Below are positions 1 to 14,100 of a stretch of 64,000 nucleotides of DNA, one piece after another (position 1 is the stretch's first letter; each line of letters begins with the position of its first letter). The DNA lies in the NCBI RefSeq assembly GCF_000764305.2, contig NW_025937525.1, positions 1 through 64,000 on the forward strand, in the 5' to 3' direction. The translations under genes and the position numbers were made by a program. A model generated the notes under the pieces. That model saw nothing but the letters and a program-made list of their open reading frames with translations. It was not told the DNA's origin and made no database searches. The DNA is from Hyalella azteca. Taxonomy: Eukaryota > Arthropoda > Malacostraca > Amphipoda > Hyalellidae.

Positions 1-1129
1 TGAATACAGTAGGTAATATTGAACATGTATTATGCATAGATGTTAAGAATGCTAAGAATGCGGCGCCGTTGTGTCGAGACCGTGGGAAAGGTTGTTTACA
101 TTGAAACGTTGGCGCTCAGCGTTGCGAGGGAAATTCCATTCGAAGGAATGTAGCGTCTCCCGAGGGCTAGGCTTAACTGTGCGCGACACTAGCGTATATA
201 AGGACCTCAGATTTCGCGCCAAGTGTTGTTGGATCTACGGCGGAGACCGTCACGCACGTACGGTCTGCAGTTAGCGGACGTACAAACGGCTGCGGCCGTG
301 AGGCCGCGGTGTTACCGTTTTCAAACATTGACGGTCGCGACTTGCGAGAAACTTAGACTCACCGAGGCAGTTACGATTCCTGTGAGTGCGTCAAACATAT
401 ACAATGGACGGCTACGACTTCAACAAATTATACGGTCACTATTTTCATCAGAAGATCTAAGTTTCAAGCTCTACACCTATAATCATCAGTACGATACGGT
501 CACGATTTCCATCAAGAAGAAGCGGTACGATATTGTATTCATCTTCAACCGCCGAAGCACTGCATTGAGCCGAAGTAACATCATCGACAATGAAGACTAC
601 GCTACTATTCTGAAGTACGGTCATCATCAACTCTACGGCCAGACTGACCGTGAGACATCTATATCAACGCGATACGACAGCTATGAAGAAAGAGCAACTG
701 TGAAGAGAGACACGCGATACAGCTGCAGTACGGCCACCTGAAATACGGCTGCAACGCGCGGTGACAGCCGCGGTACGGTCGCGGAACGTACAGCCGTAAA
801 TATGTGCGCAAGTTACGGTCGTTTACAACAGTCGTACGGCTCAAAGAAACTGCAACGGATCACACGCTTTTTTCCGGTAAAATTAGATGATTTTACATGA
901 TGATGATTTAACTGTTAGATTTCGGACTTTGATTATGTTCAGCTCGCCTTTTTCATGTACTACTAGAGATGTTTGTTAACGTAGGATGTGAACTTGAAAT
1001 TTCTCAATTTAATATGAAATGTATCAGTGTTTCATTACACCCTCTCACTGTACTATATTTTGCCAAACCTGTCCAAAAAGAGAACCTTATTCACGTGCCA
1101 AATCAAATGCCACTCGGCAACCACCTGAC
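1..1129 (+). mobile_element. Unclassified TACGG-rich element, copy 1
   Basis: This copy begins at the first base with TGAATACAGTAGG and similarity to the copy at 39118-40250 (minus) ends at the motif ACCTGAC near base 1129, so both are about 1.13 kb. It has a TATA box near base 195 and many TACGGTC/TACGGCC words on both strands between about 230 and 860. The 172-codon open frame at 223-741 is not conserved in the other copies and looks incidental. A short frame starting MDGYD is shared in position (ATG at about 402) but stops early here. No transposase, reverse transcriptase or integrase motif is visible. Because the window starts at the element's edge, its upstream flank and target-site duplication cannot be checked. 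Confidence 0.6.
195..202 (+). promoter_or_regulatory. TATA box inside TACGG element
   Basis: TATATAAG followed by GACC lies about 195 bp from the element's terminus. The same word lies at the same distance from the terminus in the other units: 38701-38708 (plus), 40053-40060 (minus) and 34344-34351 (minus). Conservation of word and position across diverged copies suggests a Pol II promoter belonging to the element. Confidence 0.5.
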
Positions 1130-2072
1130 AAAACGATAAGTAACGAATACCGGTATCTTGAACCTGAACCTGATCGCAACGTAAAAATTGGTGGAGTGAT
1201 CACTCCGAGACACCCAACATTAAAATCTATGAGACTCTAAGGAACGTCTTCCCTTTCTTTTTTCCCCTATTTAATCAAGTCTCACCACATGCTAGTAGCA
1301 CCTTCTACAGTAGTTCATTCATCTGTGGCAATGATTTAAAATTTAGATTACTTCTATGGCTTGAACTCGCAGCGCACGTGAACAGGTCGACGCATTGTAA
1401 AGTTATTTGAAGTTTAATTGCGCACTCATATTGCATTCATTGGCCGTTCTATGTAGAGCTTAATTTCAAACACTTCCTGGCCTCTGAGACCCGCTCTCTG
1501 TTAGTCACTCGCCGAGTGGGTCCTAGTTTAGAGTACTGCATGTCTCGTTGATCTAGAGTATTGCATGTCTCGTTGATCTCGACACTGATGGTTATTTTCT
1601 GTTTACTGATTTCTAACAGACCAAATTTTGCGTTGATTTTTGTCTGGTGAATGGAAGCCGTTTTTTATCGTTAACGAGACTGTATCTGGCGTAAACACTG
1701 TACGCTTCCGACTTTTTTTTGTCACGTTCCTCTCAGTTAGGTGAGACACGTTCTAGGGTGCATCCCTTTTTTTAATTAACTAAAACTAAACAAACCTACG
1801 CTCCACTGCTTATTCTATTTTTAAAGTTTAAATATAAATATGTAAACGTACAGTACAATTGGCATGATTATCAGTAGCGGGGACGAGTTATCAGAATAGT
1901 GTCTATATAATAACATTTTCCACAGCATTGGATAACTTATCAATGCTATCTTTCAGATCGTCAGGTGTAAAATTGACTGCCATCATCCTCTGTGCAGAGT
2001 TTAATTAACCAGGTAAAGACTATTAAGATTGTAAGACGCAGTTTAAATTGAACTTTACCACAAAATAAGTAC
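1130..2072. other. Upstream region of gene A, no gene seen
   Basis: AT-rich sequence with a 25-bp tandem duplication at about 1530-1579. A promoter for gene A is expected here, but I see no convincing TATA or initiator close to the ATG at 2073. Confidence 0.4.
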
Positions 2073-2181
2073 ATGGTAATGATGCGTCTCCCATGGGTGT
2101 CAGGAGGGCTCTGCCTGGCGCTGTATCTCATCCACGCGACAGCCCTCGGCGACCACGCGTCCTTGTCTGCGAGGTTCTTGG
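2073..2181 (+). CDS. Gene A exon 1 (signal peptide)
   Basis: Starts MVMMRLPWVSGG, followed by a hydrophobic run LCLALYLIHATALG and then the polar GDHASLS, a good secretory signal peptide with cleavage probably after ALG. It ends in phase 1 at a strong donor (G|GTGAGT). A start two codons later (MM) is also possible. The exon is more GC-rich than its surroundings. Confidence 0.75.
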
Positions 2182-5100
2182 GTGAGTTGTCTACTTGTAG
2201 CTTCATTATTGGGCTGCTATGCAAAACCCTGTCTTTATTTCAATAATTAGTGCCTACTGGGAGTACATTTTGCACAATCTTAACTTTTAAGCTTGTGAGA
2301 TGAATTCATTGATCGTTTGCGTTATTTCCGTAAGCGAAAATTTTCATATATTGCAGCTGAAAAGACTGAGTTTTGATGAAAATGAAATGATATTGAGAAG
2401 AAAATAATGAAGAACGATAATCAAACTTTCTATTAAAACTACCCTCATTACAACCTAAGTGATTGCGTACCGGATCCTTAACATGATTTGCGCAATTGTT
2501 AGCTTGTCAATCAGAGACTAGTTAGACTCACTGTTAAGCCCTAAGGCTTAGGCGAATTTTTCGACACTCAGATTTCAAAGAGTTTGATTGAAGAGTCCTG
2601 TGAAACCATAGTTTCTGCAGATATTCCAGGGGAAATGTTAGCTATCTACTATAAATTGAGACATAAGAAAAACAACTATAAGCAAAATTAATATCCAGTA
2701 AACCATGAAAATATCAGATCAAATTAATTATGAACGATTAATAAGTTGTAGCACTACTGTAAGTTAACTCACCGAAATATTTTTCCACCAAGACAATTAT
2801 GAACTGCAACTGACAAACCAATTTCCTGGTAAACGCCGGGACGACTTAAGGTCTGAACTAAAGGACCACGTGAAGCGTACAGGTGAAATTGCGATTACGC
2901 TCACTTAGCGCGTACATTTACGGTCCTAGATGCGTATTTTATTCTAGTGTTCCGTACTAAATGAGAAAATAATCAGCATTGAATTAATTCAGTGGAGACT
3001 GTTAGTCTGTACGTCTTGGCTGCTTAATTATTTTTAAGGCAGGCACAACTAAATTTGAGAATAACATCAAAATTAAAATTACCCAGTCTCTTCCTACCCC
3101 GTTGGATAAAAAGTAGTGTGTATTGAACTAATTTTAATTTAACGACTGCACCACTTGAAGCCGCTGCATTCCAAGTTGCAGCTTAGAGCTCACTACTCTC
3201 TAAGAGCATAAGCGCAAAATGAGTTCGAGAGACATTATTTTATGCAAAAACTACAGTTGCAATTTAACTAAAACCATTTTTGGACACCTAGTCTTGAACA
3301 ATAAGTAAATTTTCCTCTTTCCAGTGATGAAAGCAACTCAAATGAAAACGGGTACAGCAAATTGCAGCTTAACTTGATTTAAGGTAGAACTACATTGAAT
3401 GCATCGCAATGATAACAGCAGTGCTTGGAATTCAATAAAGCACGGTTCGATGCAGAACTTCAATTACGATAGAAAAATGCTCGATGCATCATGACTCGGC
3501 GCGAAAAGTCACTAGGTTGTTATTTAGGATATCGCTGATTTGCTTGTCAAGTTTGCGAGTAGTAAAATCGTGATTTATTGATTAACTCTATCTAATGTTA
3601 TTCAAATTAATCTCAATACTTTCAAATAATTTCCATCTTACTGGACTAAGGAATATTTGGGATAATCTATGAATTGTTCCTCAAAATATTTCACTTTAAA
3701 TTTTCTTCGAGCACGCGGTTTTGAAATAACTTCAGGATGTTGCCATGCACTAGTAATAACGATTGGACCTTTAATTTAATGAGTATTAATTTACTTTGCG
3801 TATGATGGTCATAAATTCCTGTATTGGCTAAATAACTATTCCCGCAACGCATGTTTTTCATAATCGAAAATTCCTGCGCAACAAAGCCACTTCGATTATG
3901 AAACCTGCAGTACCAACTTGCACATGGCAGGTCTTCTAACCAATCTACTGGGGGCTATGATTAAAGTAAGGTCATCGATCCAGCATCCAGAGTTAACTAA
4001 GTAATAAATTTTTGAGCATATCAGCTGCCGAAGTTTTGCTGCCGGCTTTTCCGAGCATTAAAGCCTCTGACACGTGTCGGTTTAAGCTTAGGTTATATTA
4101 CACGTGTGATTGGCACGAGGTCACGAATCACGAGTGTTTGAGATTATGCATTACTCGTCTAAGCTTTCACGATTCCTTTTCTAAAATTATGAATTGGGGA
4201 AATTTATGGAACTCCTAAAATTTGTTCAACAATTTTTTCATTGTTTCAATATTTTAGTTGTAAGAACTACTTTGAACATAACTTTCAGAGTAATTTCGCA
4301 ATAGTCCATAGCATGAATTGACTTCATTGATTATGCTGGTCCCGCCCCCTTAGAGCTCCACTTTATTTCTTAAGCAGACTTAGTATGCGGCAGTCCGATC
4401 CTCACGGCTTATTTTGTACATCAGACGGCTGACTAAACCTTCATCTAACTGGGAACTTCGTAAATATCAAAATGCCACTTAGCCGCTGAACATTTTCGAG
4501 GCACATCTACATGTGCGTCGTTATATGTAGATGAATGGTTAATGAAAACCTGCATTTACTCATCGTTCGTCTACATCGTTCAACGCACACCTCAATGTAC
4601 TCCGAGCTAATTCTGACGGCTCCAAACTGACTCTAAAATGTAACCATATTATGTTTGAATTGGCGATAGCACAGAACGTTTTCGCCCGATCTTAGCAATA
4701 TAGCGAACTTCAAATGCGGGCTTGTAATGTTTTTGCTGTTGTTTTTGTACATCTTCTGTGATGGCTGAGATGTTTTTTTTTCAAGTTAGTTATGCAACTA
4801 TCGTGCGTTATTCTAGTAGTTATTTTTAGTTATTCCTCTCGTTTGCGCTTCAACGCCTCTCGATATATGTATTTATTGTCCGGCAACCTATATTGCTATT
4901 TTGATTAAAATATATATAAACTTTCAGCTAGCATGTGGGCGTTTAATATTAATCATTGCGGATTGCAGGCTTTCGGGCGAAAAATTTACGTGTTATAGCA
5001 TATGTTCGCGGGGCTCTAGTAACAATATTGGTTGTTATAAAAAAGTATTTATCTTTCTAATTACAAATTCCATTGATTTATATCATTGAAATTTCAACTG

Positions 5101-8100
5101 CACATCCAATATTTGAACGTACAACCATTGTAATAGGTTTTTCCCGCATGATGCAAACATTCTTGCGATGAATTCAATTTAATACTATCTAGATATGTGA
5201 ATCGTCTCACTTGGGATCTGAATAAATCTAAGACTAAAACAAAGTTTGCATCAGAATTGTTTGATAAGCGAATGAAAACCAATTTTGTTGAATGTTCATC
5301 TTTCAATGCTCTAGAAGTTAAGCGCTATTTTATAATTTCAAAACCATTGCAGGCAATGGGAAGTTCGCCACAGGCAATACCTTGCTGACCCAGACGGTCC
5401 CTATAGCGTGATGGCCTGCCTGAACTTGTGCCGCGGCTTCACGCTCTGCGTCGGCTTCAGCTACAATGGTGACGTACAATGAAAAACTGAATAATAAGCA
5501 ATCAATTTCTTTCAAATTATGTGAGTACTTTTAACCTTGAATTCAATCACCGGCTTCTCAATAACTTTTAATTTGTTGACAATAATAGGTCATTTTTAAA
5601 ATAATAAAAACGCAATCATCACAGTTGCCAAACGCTTCAAGGCGCTGACAAAAGATCGTCCTCAAAAAAATCAGCCGCAATAAGCATAGAAAAAATTTAA
5701 TTTTCCAGGCATAAGCGTTCACGTTATGCAATTTAGGTAGCAAATCTGCGCAGATGTTTGATGTTTCGTTAGGTTACGCAGAAATCTCATTAAATTGAGA
5801 GAATTGTGGGCAAGTGAGAGTCAATTGTGAACTTCCAGCACAATATTGTACCACACTAGAGTGTCGAAGTGTATTGTAGTGTGGGCTTGCTATACCATCT
5901 TGTTGAGCAATTGCTCTTAGTATTGCTTTTAGAATTGCAAAATTTGAATTTAACTATCATGCTAAAAGCCATTGTGTTCCAATACCCGAGTTAAGAAAAA
6001 TATTACTTTCTGAAAATCATTTAGTAAATACGTCAAAATAAGAAAAATAATTCTCGTACCCTCAGTAAAGTGTATATAGTTGTAATAAAGTGCTGTGCAA
6101 ATTTCCCACCACTGAACGCAAAAATTAAGCACGACCAGCTCTGACATGGGGTTTAAATTTGTGGCAGTCGTCACATAAGCTGCTGATCCCGACTTTCGTA
6201 GTGGTTCCTTGCTTGTACGTTTTTGACTGCAACGCCAGAGTGAGTTGTTGGGTGAGATTTGAATACTTAGTGAACTACCGTGATTTTTGTGTACAAATTG
6301 AGTTGTGATGTGTAGGTATTTATATTTGTTTTCTGTTTTAGGATCGTGCGTTTATTGTCAAAACCTCTGTCCTCTAGCTCTATCTGCGCATTCGATTTTG
6401 CTATAGCTCTTGTGTGCGATTTGTTTATTCATTTAGTACTTATTTTTCGCATCCGTCTGTAAGATCGTTACTTTTGATTTATTTTGCCTTTGCTGTTTAT
6501 CTATAAATACATTCAATTAAGCTTATCTTTTGAGTTATCAATCCGTCCAACCCAAGCTTTGCTTATGTAAGCCAATAGGGAAGCATCTTACAATTTCCGG
6601 TCATTGGTGGGCGTGACAATTAATACCATCCGAACATTCAAGGTGACGAGATTGGCAATAGGGGAATTTAAGGCTAATTCGCCACAATAGTAAATAAAGT
6701 TTTAATTATCACTATTATAATTATCAAAACCACTGACATTATCTCTTAGCCCGAAATATAAGACGTGTAGTTTGATATTCTAGACGTCATTGAGAGAAGA
6801 GCGAAAATAGTTACTTCTTTTGCACTTTGAAAAATATTTAATTTAAATTCATCTTCAATTGGCAAAATTGAATATGAAAATCACGCTCCGAAGATCGGCT
6901 CAGCTCGTTATTGATGTGAACTTGTACAATACTAGAATAATATATTTAATCATAGAATTTACGATGTCGTTAATCTGAAACCATGCAAATTGTATTAGTG
7001 ATTTAATTCCATTTATTCAAACGTTTTTCTTAGCTTAGCTTCGCGTTTGTTTGTTTGTTGTTAAAATTGACAACGAAAATTAGCCCACTTCTGATTGCTC
7101 TAGAGATCTGAAATTCGGCATGCAGGCTATTTTCGCCTAACAATTTCAGATACAATCATAAAAACTTGCAATTAGAGACCTAATTAGCTTAATCGAGTAA
7201 AGTATATATATATAGTATATATATATAGTATGACGTGCGGGCGCTGACGTTATAGACGAGCAGGCGCTGACGCTGCGTTTCATCGATACGTACGTCAAGT
7301 CATGCTTTTTAGTCCGTGCAGCAACAGACTAAAAAGGAGAAAATAAAACACTTAAAAATACTTTTAAAAAAAACACGTTTTCTTGTAGACTAAAAAGTAG
7401 AAAATAAATTTTGGCTCGCCCCAAAAAACGTGTGTCGGGCAGATTTATGATTAAAGCGAAAAGCACACAACACACGAATTTTGGAAATTTGATGTTGAAC
7501 GTACAGCCCGACCCCCGTTTTTTGGGGCGAGCCAAAATTTATTTTCTACTTTTTAGTCTACAAGAAAAACGTGTTTTTTTAAAGTATTTTTAAGTGTTTT
7601 ATTTACATTTATACTTAGTTTTATATCATACATATATGATGCACACGGAAGAATTGTAATCCTGACGTAATTAAATTTCTTACAACGACTGCCTAGTTAC
7701 GAAAATTTTTCTCATTACTAATGAGGAAAGATTTACTTAAAATAAAATCACGTAAACAACTTTTTACGCACAGCATTCCAAAAAAGTTTTTGTTTTTGGA
7801 AATTCCATGTGGTAAATTACTGTCGTTGTTTCAATCTAATTCTTATCTTTCCATAATCATAATTGGCATAGCGATCTGGCGCTTCTGTTGTATAGACTGG
7901 CGTATAATCGCACTCAAGCCTCGCTCATGTGAAATGACTGAAACTATTTAAGTTATGATGCACATTTTGATCATGTGTGGGTCATCATGCTCCACTTCAT
8001 CCCGGCAAAAATGCGCATCAGTGCTGCGAGCAGAAGGCGTGTTAGTTTGGTCAAAAGACCCATTCAATTTTGTGCGTGTAGAAATATCCAGGCCAATAGA

Positions 8101-11100
8101 CGTATGATTAAACATGACAAGCCTCGCCTTCTCCGCGTGCGTGGGGACATTTGGCTTCACAATTGAATATTTCATCGACATTAAGATTACTTTCGTTACT
8201 CTTTGGAGACATGGATTGAACCTAAAGAAACTTGAGCATTTGAGTGATAAGTGCACGAATAATACGAGGGCTTGACGAGACCTCAATCAAGTGGCGTAAA
8301 ATACACGTGGAGTTAGAATAGACTCTTTCTATATACCTTTCCGGGATTGCTCTGAACAGCAGGTAATAAAAGTGCAATTGTTATTTCATTAGATACTTTG
8401 CAGGCATAATGATAATTAGCGTTTCATTGGTCTTTCGGAGACGCTAATGGCAAAAATACGACTGGACAAATTTCAAAAAAGGAGTTGTTTTAATTTTCTT
8501 TGCTATTTCTTTATCGGGGTGATAGAGAAAACGCCTCTAACAATAAAAGCGTTTAACTGTTCAGTTGGTCAGTGAAACGATGCTGTAGCCATTCGAATGA
8601 TTTGTGTTGAAAAATAGTGAAGACTCAAGTAATCCAAAATTGTTTCAGATCAATCGCAAGTTGTCTGAAATAAGTAAAGGACATTAATTTAATAAATAAC
8701 ATGTCACAGATTAAAATAACGTTCAAATGAAGCATTATTACAGAGATGTACAATGTAACAATTTGTTCGAGGTGAGAAGGGTAGAGCTTTATCCTGTTTA
8801 AACCTCTGGAAGTTACGACGGCTCTTCCGCATTATTGGCAATCTGAGACATGACTAACGCATGACAAAATCAGGGTTTAAGCAAGGCTTTATCACGGCTA
8901 CCGTATGACCTAAACATGGCTAAAGACCAAATGTTTGCAGGAGTTTCGTGCGAGCTCAGAGACACCGCGTCCATCCTCTCCGCGTCGACAGGTTGGGTCA
9001 CATACCTCATCACTCAACAGCCTGACCTCCCACTCCAGGTGAGAATGAACGCACTATTTCTTTAATAACTTTATCACGTAGATAAGGCGATATGTTATTG
9101 ATCAGTTAAAACTGTTTTACGGATTCACCATCGTACCTAAAACCCGGCTGGCTATATTGGTTCTAGAACTACCTGTTTGACCTTATCTATATATTAACAA
9201 TATTCACAGCACGGCACAACAAATCGGAAGAAATTAAATAAATTCAGTTCTGTTTTTAGCAGGGTTTGCTTTGGGTTAATCTATGAAAACGAAATAAAAT
9301 TTTATGAAATTATGAAAATCGTACGGGTCGCCAACATCGTTCAACGAAGAGCTATTCGGGTTACACTGATCTGTGCCCTCGCTCAGTGGATGACGCCAGA
9401 GTCACGACACGTGGTTGTGAGAAGATAAGCGAAGTACATCAATTACTTAGACCACGGAAACAAGAGCACATTTTGTTAGTGCACATAAGCCTATGACTGC
9501 AATCTAAAATAAATCAAATCCCTTAAGAGGAGCGTCTGGGTCCCAGAAAAATTTTTATTTACAGTTTTGAGGATGTTGGGGCATTTTTTGTAAATTTTTT
9601 CAGAAATTTTCCGATTTCACCCCCCGTCACCCCTCCTTTTGACAAAATAAAGTCCGAACTGTGACGAAATCAGAAAAACGCCGAAGGCCATTATGTAGAT
9701 TTCTTCTTTGCAAATCGAATGGTATATGTCTCATTGCTGTAGCTTCAAAACTGTAGGATGAGATAGGTTTGCCGTGAGAAAGGTATAAGGTTTTCAGTAG
9801 AGGCGATAAACCGCCCACTGGCGGTGCGCTCGCTATGTAAAGGCATGTAACGTAGCTTAGGTACCGAAAGTAAGTAGTTATCTCACTTCAAAGTCAGTCA
9901 GCGGTGCATAGAACGACTGCATGAACACCTTCCCACATGATGTCTGCGTGGTAACTGAGCTGCAGGTACAGTGACAGCACACTAAATAGTGCCCGGCCGG
10001 AATTATCCCCCATGACTTTTGTGAAGGGACGGGATCTGTCGTGAACGCATATCGGGATCTGTCGTGAACGCATAAATCAACGTACAGAGATGGTTTTAGT
10101 ACTGTTAGATACGTCAGAATGTAAGCTTTAAGATGAGCCTAGAAACCGGAGAAGCCCAATTTTTCGGTTTTGCACCCAGACGTTCCCCTTAATCGATTTA
10201 GTCATTAAAAGAACTGATACAAAACTTCAGTAAATTATAAATGGATTCAAATTTCGTTTGGGGGTCTACATTTTGTCTTCTCTTCCGAAACGGGCTCCCC
10301 ATTTTTCTGAAAGTTATTATTAGTAGAGCGGGAAGGAGAACATAGACATTAATGAATCAAGAAGGTGTTATGTGTTCTTTCAAACGGATTATTACATTTA
10401 TTTTGAGCCGATTTGAATTACACTTTCAAGAATTTATATGCACATGTCATGATCTAATGAAACTCCTAATTTTGACCACTGAAATATAAAAATAAGAACA
10501 TAGTCCAGTTCTTGCTTGATATGCTAATTGTAAGGGTATTGATATCCCGCTAGTACGGGCTTCATATGAACAAGCAAATCCATCCTCAAATTACAAGCAC
10601 AGATAATATTGGCGCGGAGGCAATAGGTTCTCTGTCTTCATATTCTTGATCGCGCTGACTTGAACGATAGCTGACAAGCCGTGTTAAGGCCGTCTTTCCT
10701 TTTGAGACTTCAACGATTTGATGATAGTTATCCTTTGTACAATTTCTTCATTCTGTGGATGTTGCTGCTTTCAAGATTGATTTTCATCTGTAATCAAGTT
10801 TTCAAATTAAGAAGCACCGACATCCGTAGTTTTCCTTTGTTGAGATAAGTCCAAGCCTAGTAGTGAAAGTCAAACGGACCTACGGTCCAGCCCCAGCTCT
10901 GCTGAGCACTTACACCGATATCATACCGAAATTCATTGCGTTTGACCGTTTTTTCTGCGAATTAGTTATTGGACATCACACAATTCTCTATCTGTTTTCA
11001 GGATTGTTACTGAAACAATTCTCACAGTAGCAATCCTTGACAGTAGCAATCCTGACAGTAGCAATCCTTAACCAGTATGGATTAGCAATCCTTGACGAGT

Positions 11101-14100
11101 GAGGGGGTGAGAGAGGGGACGAGAGAGGGGACGAGAGGGGGGGGGGGTGAGTGACATGTGCAGACACATGTGAAGGAAGAATATTTCCACTTGAATACCT
11201 ATGTAAATTTGATGGATGATATCGATGTTACAATTGAATTGATGTCACTTATTTGCTTAAATCGCAAGTTTATTAAGAATTTAAAAGCCAAGAATAGTCC
11301 ACAAAAATTCAATATTTATAGAAAACGTTTCGGAGACCAGCTCCATCGTCAGTTCGTAGAATCTAGAATCACAAAACAGAAGTCACAAATTAATACAGCG
11401 AAAGCACAAAACGAAATTAAAACCTAAATTTACAAGTAATAGACGGAACACAAAAAAACTATCTATTCACAATTTTAAGGGGATAGGAGCTAACAGCTGA
11501 ATTCAAACTGGGCCTAAGTTTAAAGATGTACAATGATTCTAAAATGCGCAAATCGGAAGTCCCGGAGGTGGAAGCTAACACCCTAAAGGCACTGTTAGAA
11601 AGTCACTGTCATCTGCGTACGTCGGGATGACGTCACGCAATCTTTATTCTAGGGTCTCTGAGCATAAGGGCAGGAGTTGTAGAACCGGACAGTGGCTATC
11701 GTGCCCCCCTCAATCGGCTGTGCGCGCTCATGCCGAGCAGTGTGATGTCCCTATTTTTGACAGTGACTTTAGGGTGTTAGCTTCCACCTCCGGGACTTCC
11801 GATTTGCGATGTTACAATAATTAGAAAACTTTTATTTAGACAAAAGTAAAACGAAAGACATGCGGCATTTTGCTGAAATAATACATTAAATCTCATCAGT
11901 GATTATCACCGACAAAACTATGCCAACGGGTTATTTTGAATATCATGTATTACCTATATATTGTTCTTCATCAGGATCCCTGTGCCAGTAGCCCGTGTCC
12001 TGCCACCAAAGCTTGCGTACGCTACACGATCCCAGCCAAGGTGCCGTACCATCCTGAGTGGGCCCTCAACTTCTCCCTGCCTGGTTACATCTGCTCCAGT
12101 GCTCCACTCTTGCTTGCTCAGCGTGATCAAGGCAAACGTGAGTTTGTTCACTTGCCGTATTGTAAGTGAAATAAGTATTACTATTCACTTTCTAACTTTT
12201 TATGAGGGAATTTATTATCTCCTTAACTCATTTAACGTAAGGACGACTGCGGATATAACAATAGAATACTTTCTGTTAAATTTAGAAACTGCACTATGTT
12301 ATTATATCGACAGCACAAAATTGAGTCCGTGGGACGATCTTTCAGTTATCCAAATAATTTGTGCAGCATATCCACACAAAGTTTATTGCGTGCAGTATCG
12401 CGACTACCTGGAAATTAAAAAAAAGTCGTGCCCGAGGCTTGTATTGTCAGGTGACTGGCCTCCAAAATACAAATGACGATATCTAAATTCTCGGTATGAT
12501 TTTCTTTGTGACAATAAAATATCCTCCACGTCTATTGGAAAATACGAGCTGTTAGGTTTGTTTACTTCCACAGCATTGTCCATGTTTAAATAAAACGGTT
12601 AAATGAAAGAGAATAACAAAAATGTTAAAATATACAATGACTAAGCATTTCACATGATTCAATGTGCCCATATTACAACTCAAGATCTAGACGTGTTGGA
12701 GAAAACTTATTCGTTATATAAAATATGTGTGAACCACTGTATTAGAGAAGCTTTAATAACCTTTGAAGTAAATGCTCTATCTGAGCGGAGGGATAGTGGC
12801 TGTGCGGTGCGATTATGAAAAGTGAGGGAAAAAACGAGCGGTGGCACATAGTGGCCGGAAAAGAGAAACGGAAATACCAGTAGAAGACGAAAATGGGTGT
12901 ATAGCGCATAACTGGAGGAATTGTAGATGCATGGTATTAGGTTGGTGTTTGGGAGGGGTAGTATGGAAACTAATCGGGGCTTTGATTGATGTCTGCAGTG
13001 GAGTGAGGGGTGGGTTGTGCTTCACTATTTACATTATTTTTACATCTTCAAGTTCCCACCGAGAAATAAATGTCTATATATACATATATGCACGGAGCAT
13101 CACGCTTTTATTTAATTCAACTGTTTAATATTTTTGCGTGCTATTTTGACGAGGATGATGATGGAAATCGTGAGTCGGAAGCTTGGTGGGGTCCTTGCTC
13201 GATCGGTGGTTCGCCTCCTGTGGCGCAAGGGGGACTCGCCCGGGGCCGGCAGCTGTTGGCCCCTGGAGCGGCAAAGGATCCACCAGGGGGCGGGGGGCAA
13301 TGTGGGATCAAGCGGCAAGCGGAGATGCCCAACACCCCCCCGTTCACAACAGAGGAAGAAGGGAGTAGCCGCCCCGGACCCCTCTATAAAAACTTTCGAG
13401 GCGAGGGCCTCTCGGGGGCCCGCATCGGTGCCTGCCGGACGGTGGCGAGCCGTTTTGGACAGGCTGGCAGCGGCCCTTAGGGTGATTGGACTCCGGTCCA
13501 TTCACCCGCACCCTGGGCCGAGGAACTGAGTGCTGTCGGTCGCCAATATGGCGAGGCACCAGAGGGCGTGCCTGGTGTGGGACCCTGGGGGGGGGGGCAA
13601 GTCCCTGACGGGGATCGACGGCCCGGAAAAGGAAAATGGAAATGGTTGGTGGGGTTGAGTCGCTGGTTGGTGGTAGTCTTTGGTCCCGTCTTTCCTGTGC
13701 CTGTGAATCTCACTCGCTGCGTTTCGTCTGTCCGTATATAGCAGTCGTAATTCATGCACCCAGTCGCGTGCTTCCAATAACTGACGACCAGCACAGGTAG
13801 CGCGTGGTGTGCGTAGAATGTTGAGATCTTGGGGCTAGTAGTTACGTGTACTGCAGTGGAGATGGGGGACCTAATGAAAATATTTTCAAGCTTTGGAAAA
13901 GCCGTTGCTGCCTTGCTATGGCGTCGAAAATATAAGATTATTGAAGAGCTAGGGTCGTGTGTTTTGATGGCGGACCACGTTTTGCGCGCTTGCTGTGGAG
14001 GACTGTGTCACAGGAGGGTATGTTACATTATTCGTGTGCTGTTTTTGAGGATATGAAGTCTCTCCAGTGTGTTTTTGTGACAAATCTTTGTGTATTGTTT

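Larger units (their letters stand above)
9039..11974. other. Gene A intron 3
   Basis: Contains the TTAA-flanked element at 9527-10188, short tandem AGTAGCAATCC repeats at about 11025-11095 followed by a G-rich run to 11150, and the MITE at 11547-11808. The remaining sequence is unremarkable and AT-rich. Confidence 0.4.

Noticed and set aside
223..741. 172-codon open frame in the first TACGG element
   Set aside because: It is not conserved in the other copies, and its peptides (YGH, YGQ) follow from the repeated TACGG DNA word.
11961..12476. 171-codon frame overlapping gene A exon 4
   Set aside because: It uses another frame than the phase-consistent exon and runs into intron sequence; no conserved motif.
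13070..13800. Cluster of overlapping open frames on both strands in a GC-rich block
   Set aside because: GC-rich DNA has few stops. Only the frame ending HPHPGPRN has a LINE-like motif; the rest are shadows.
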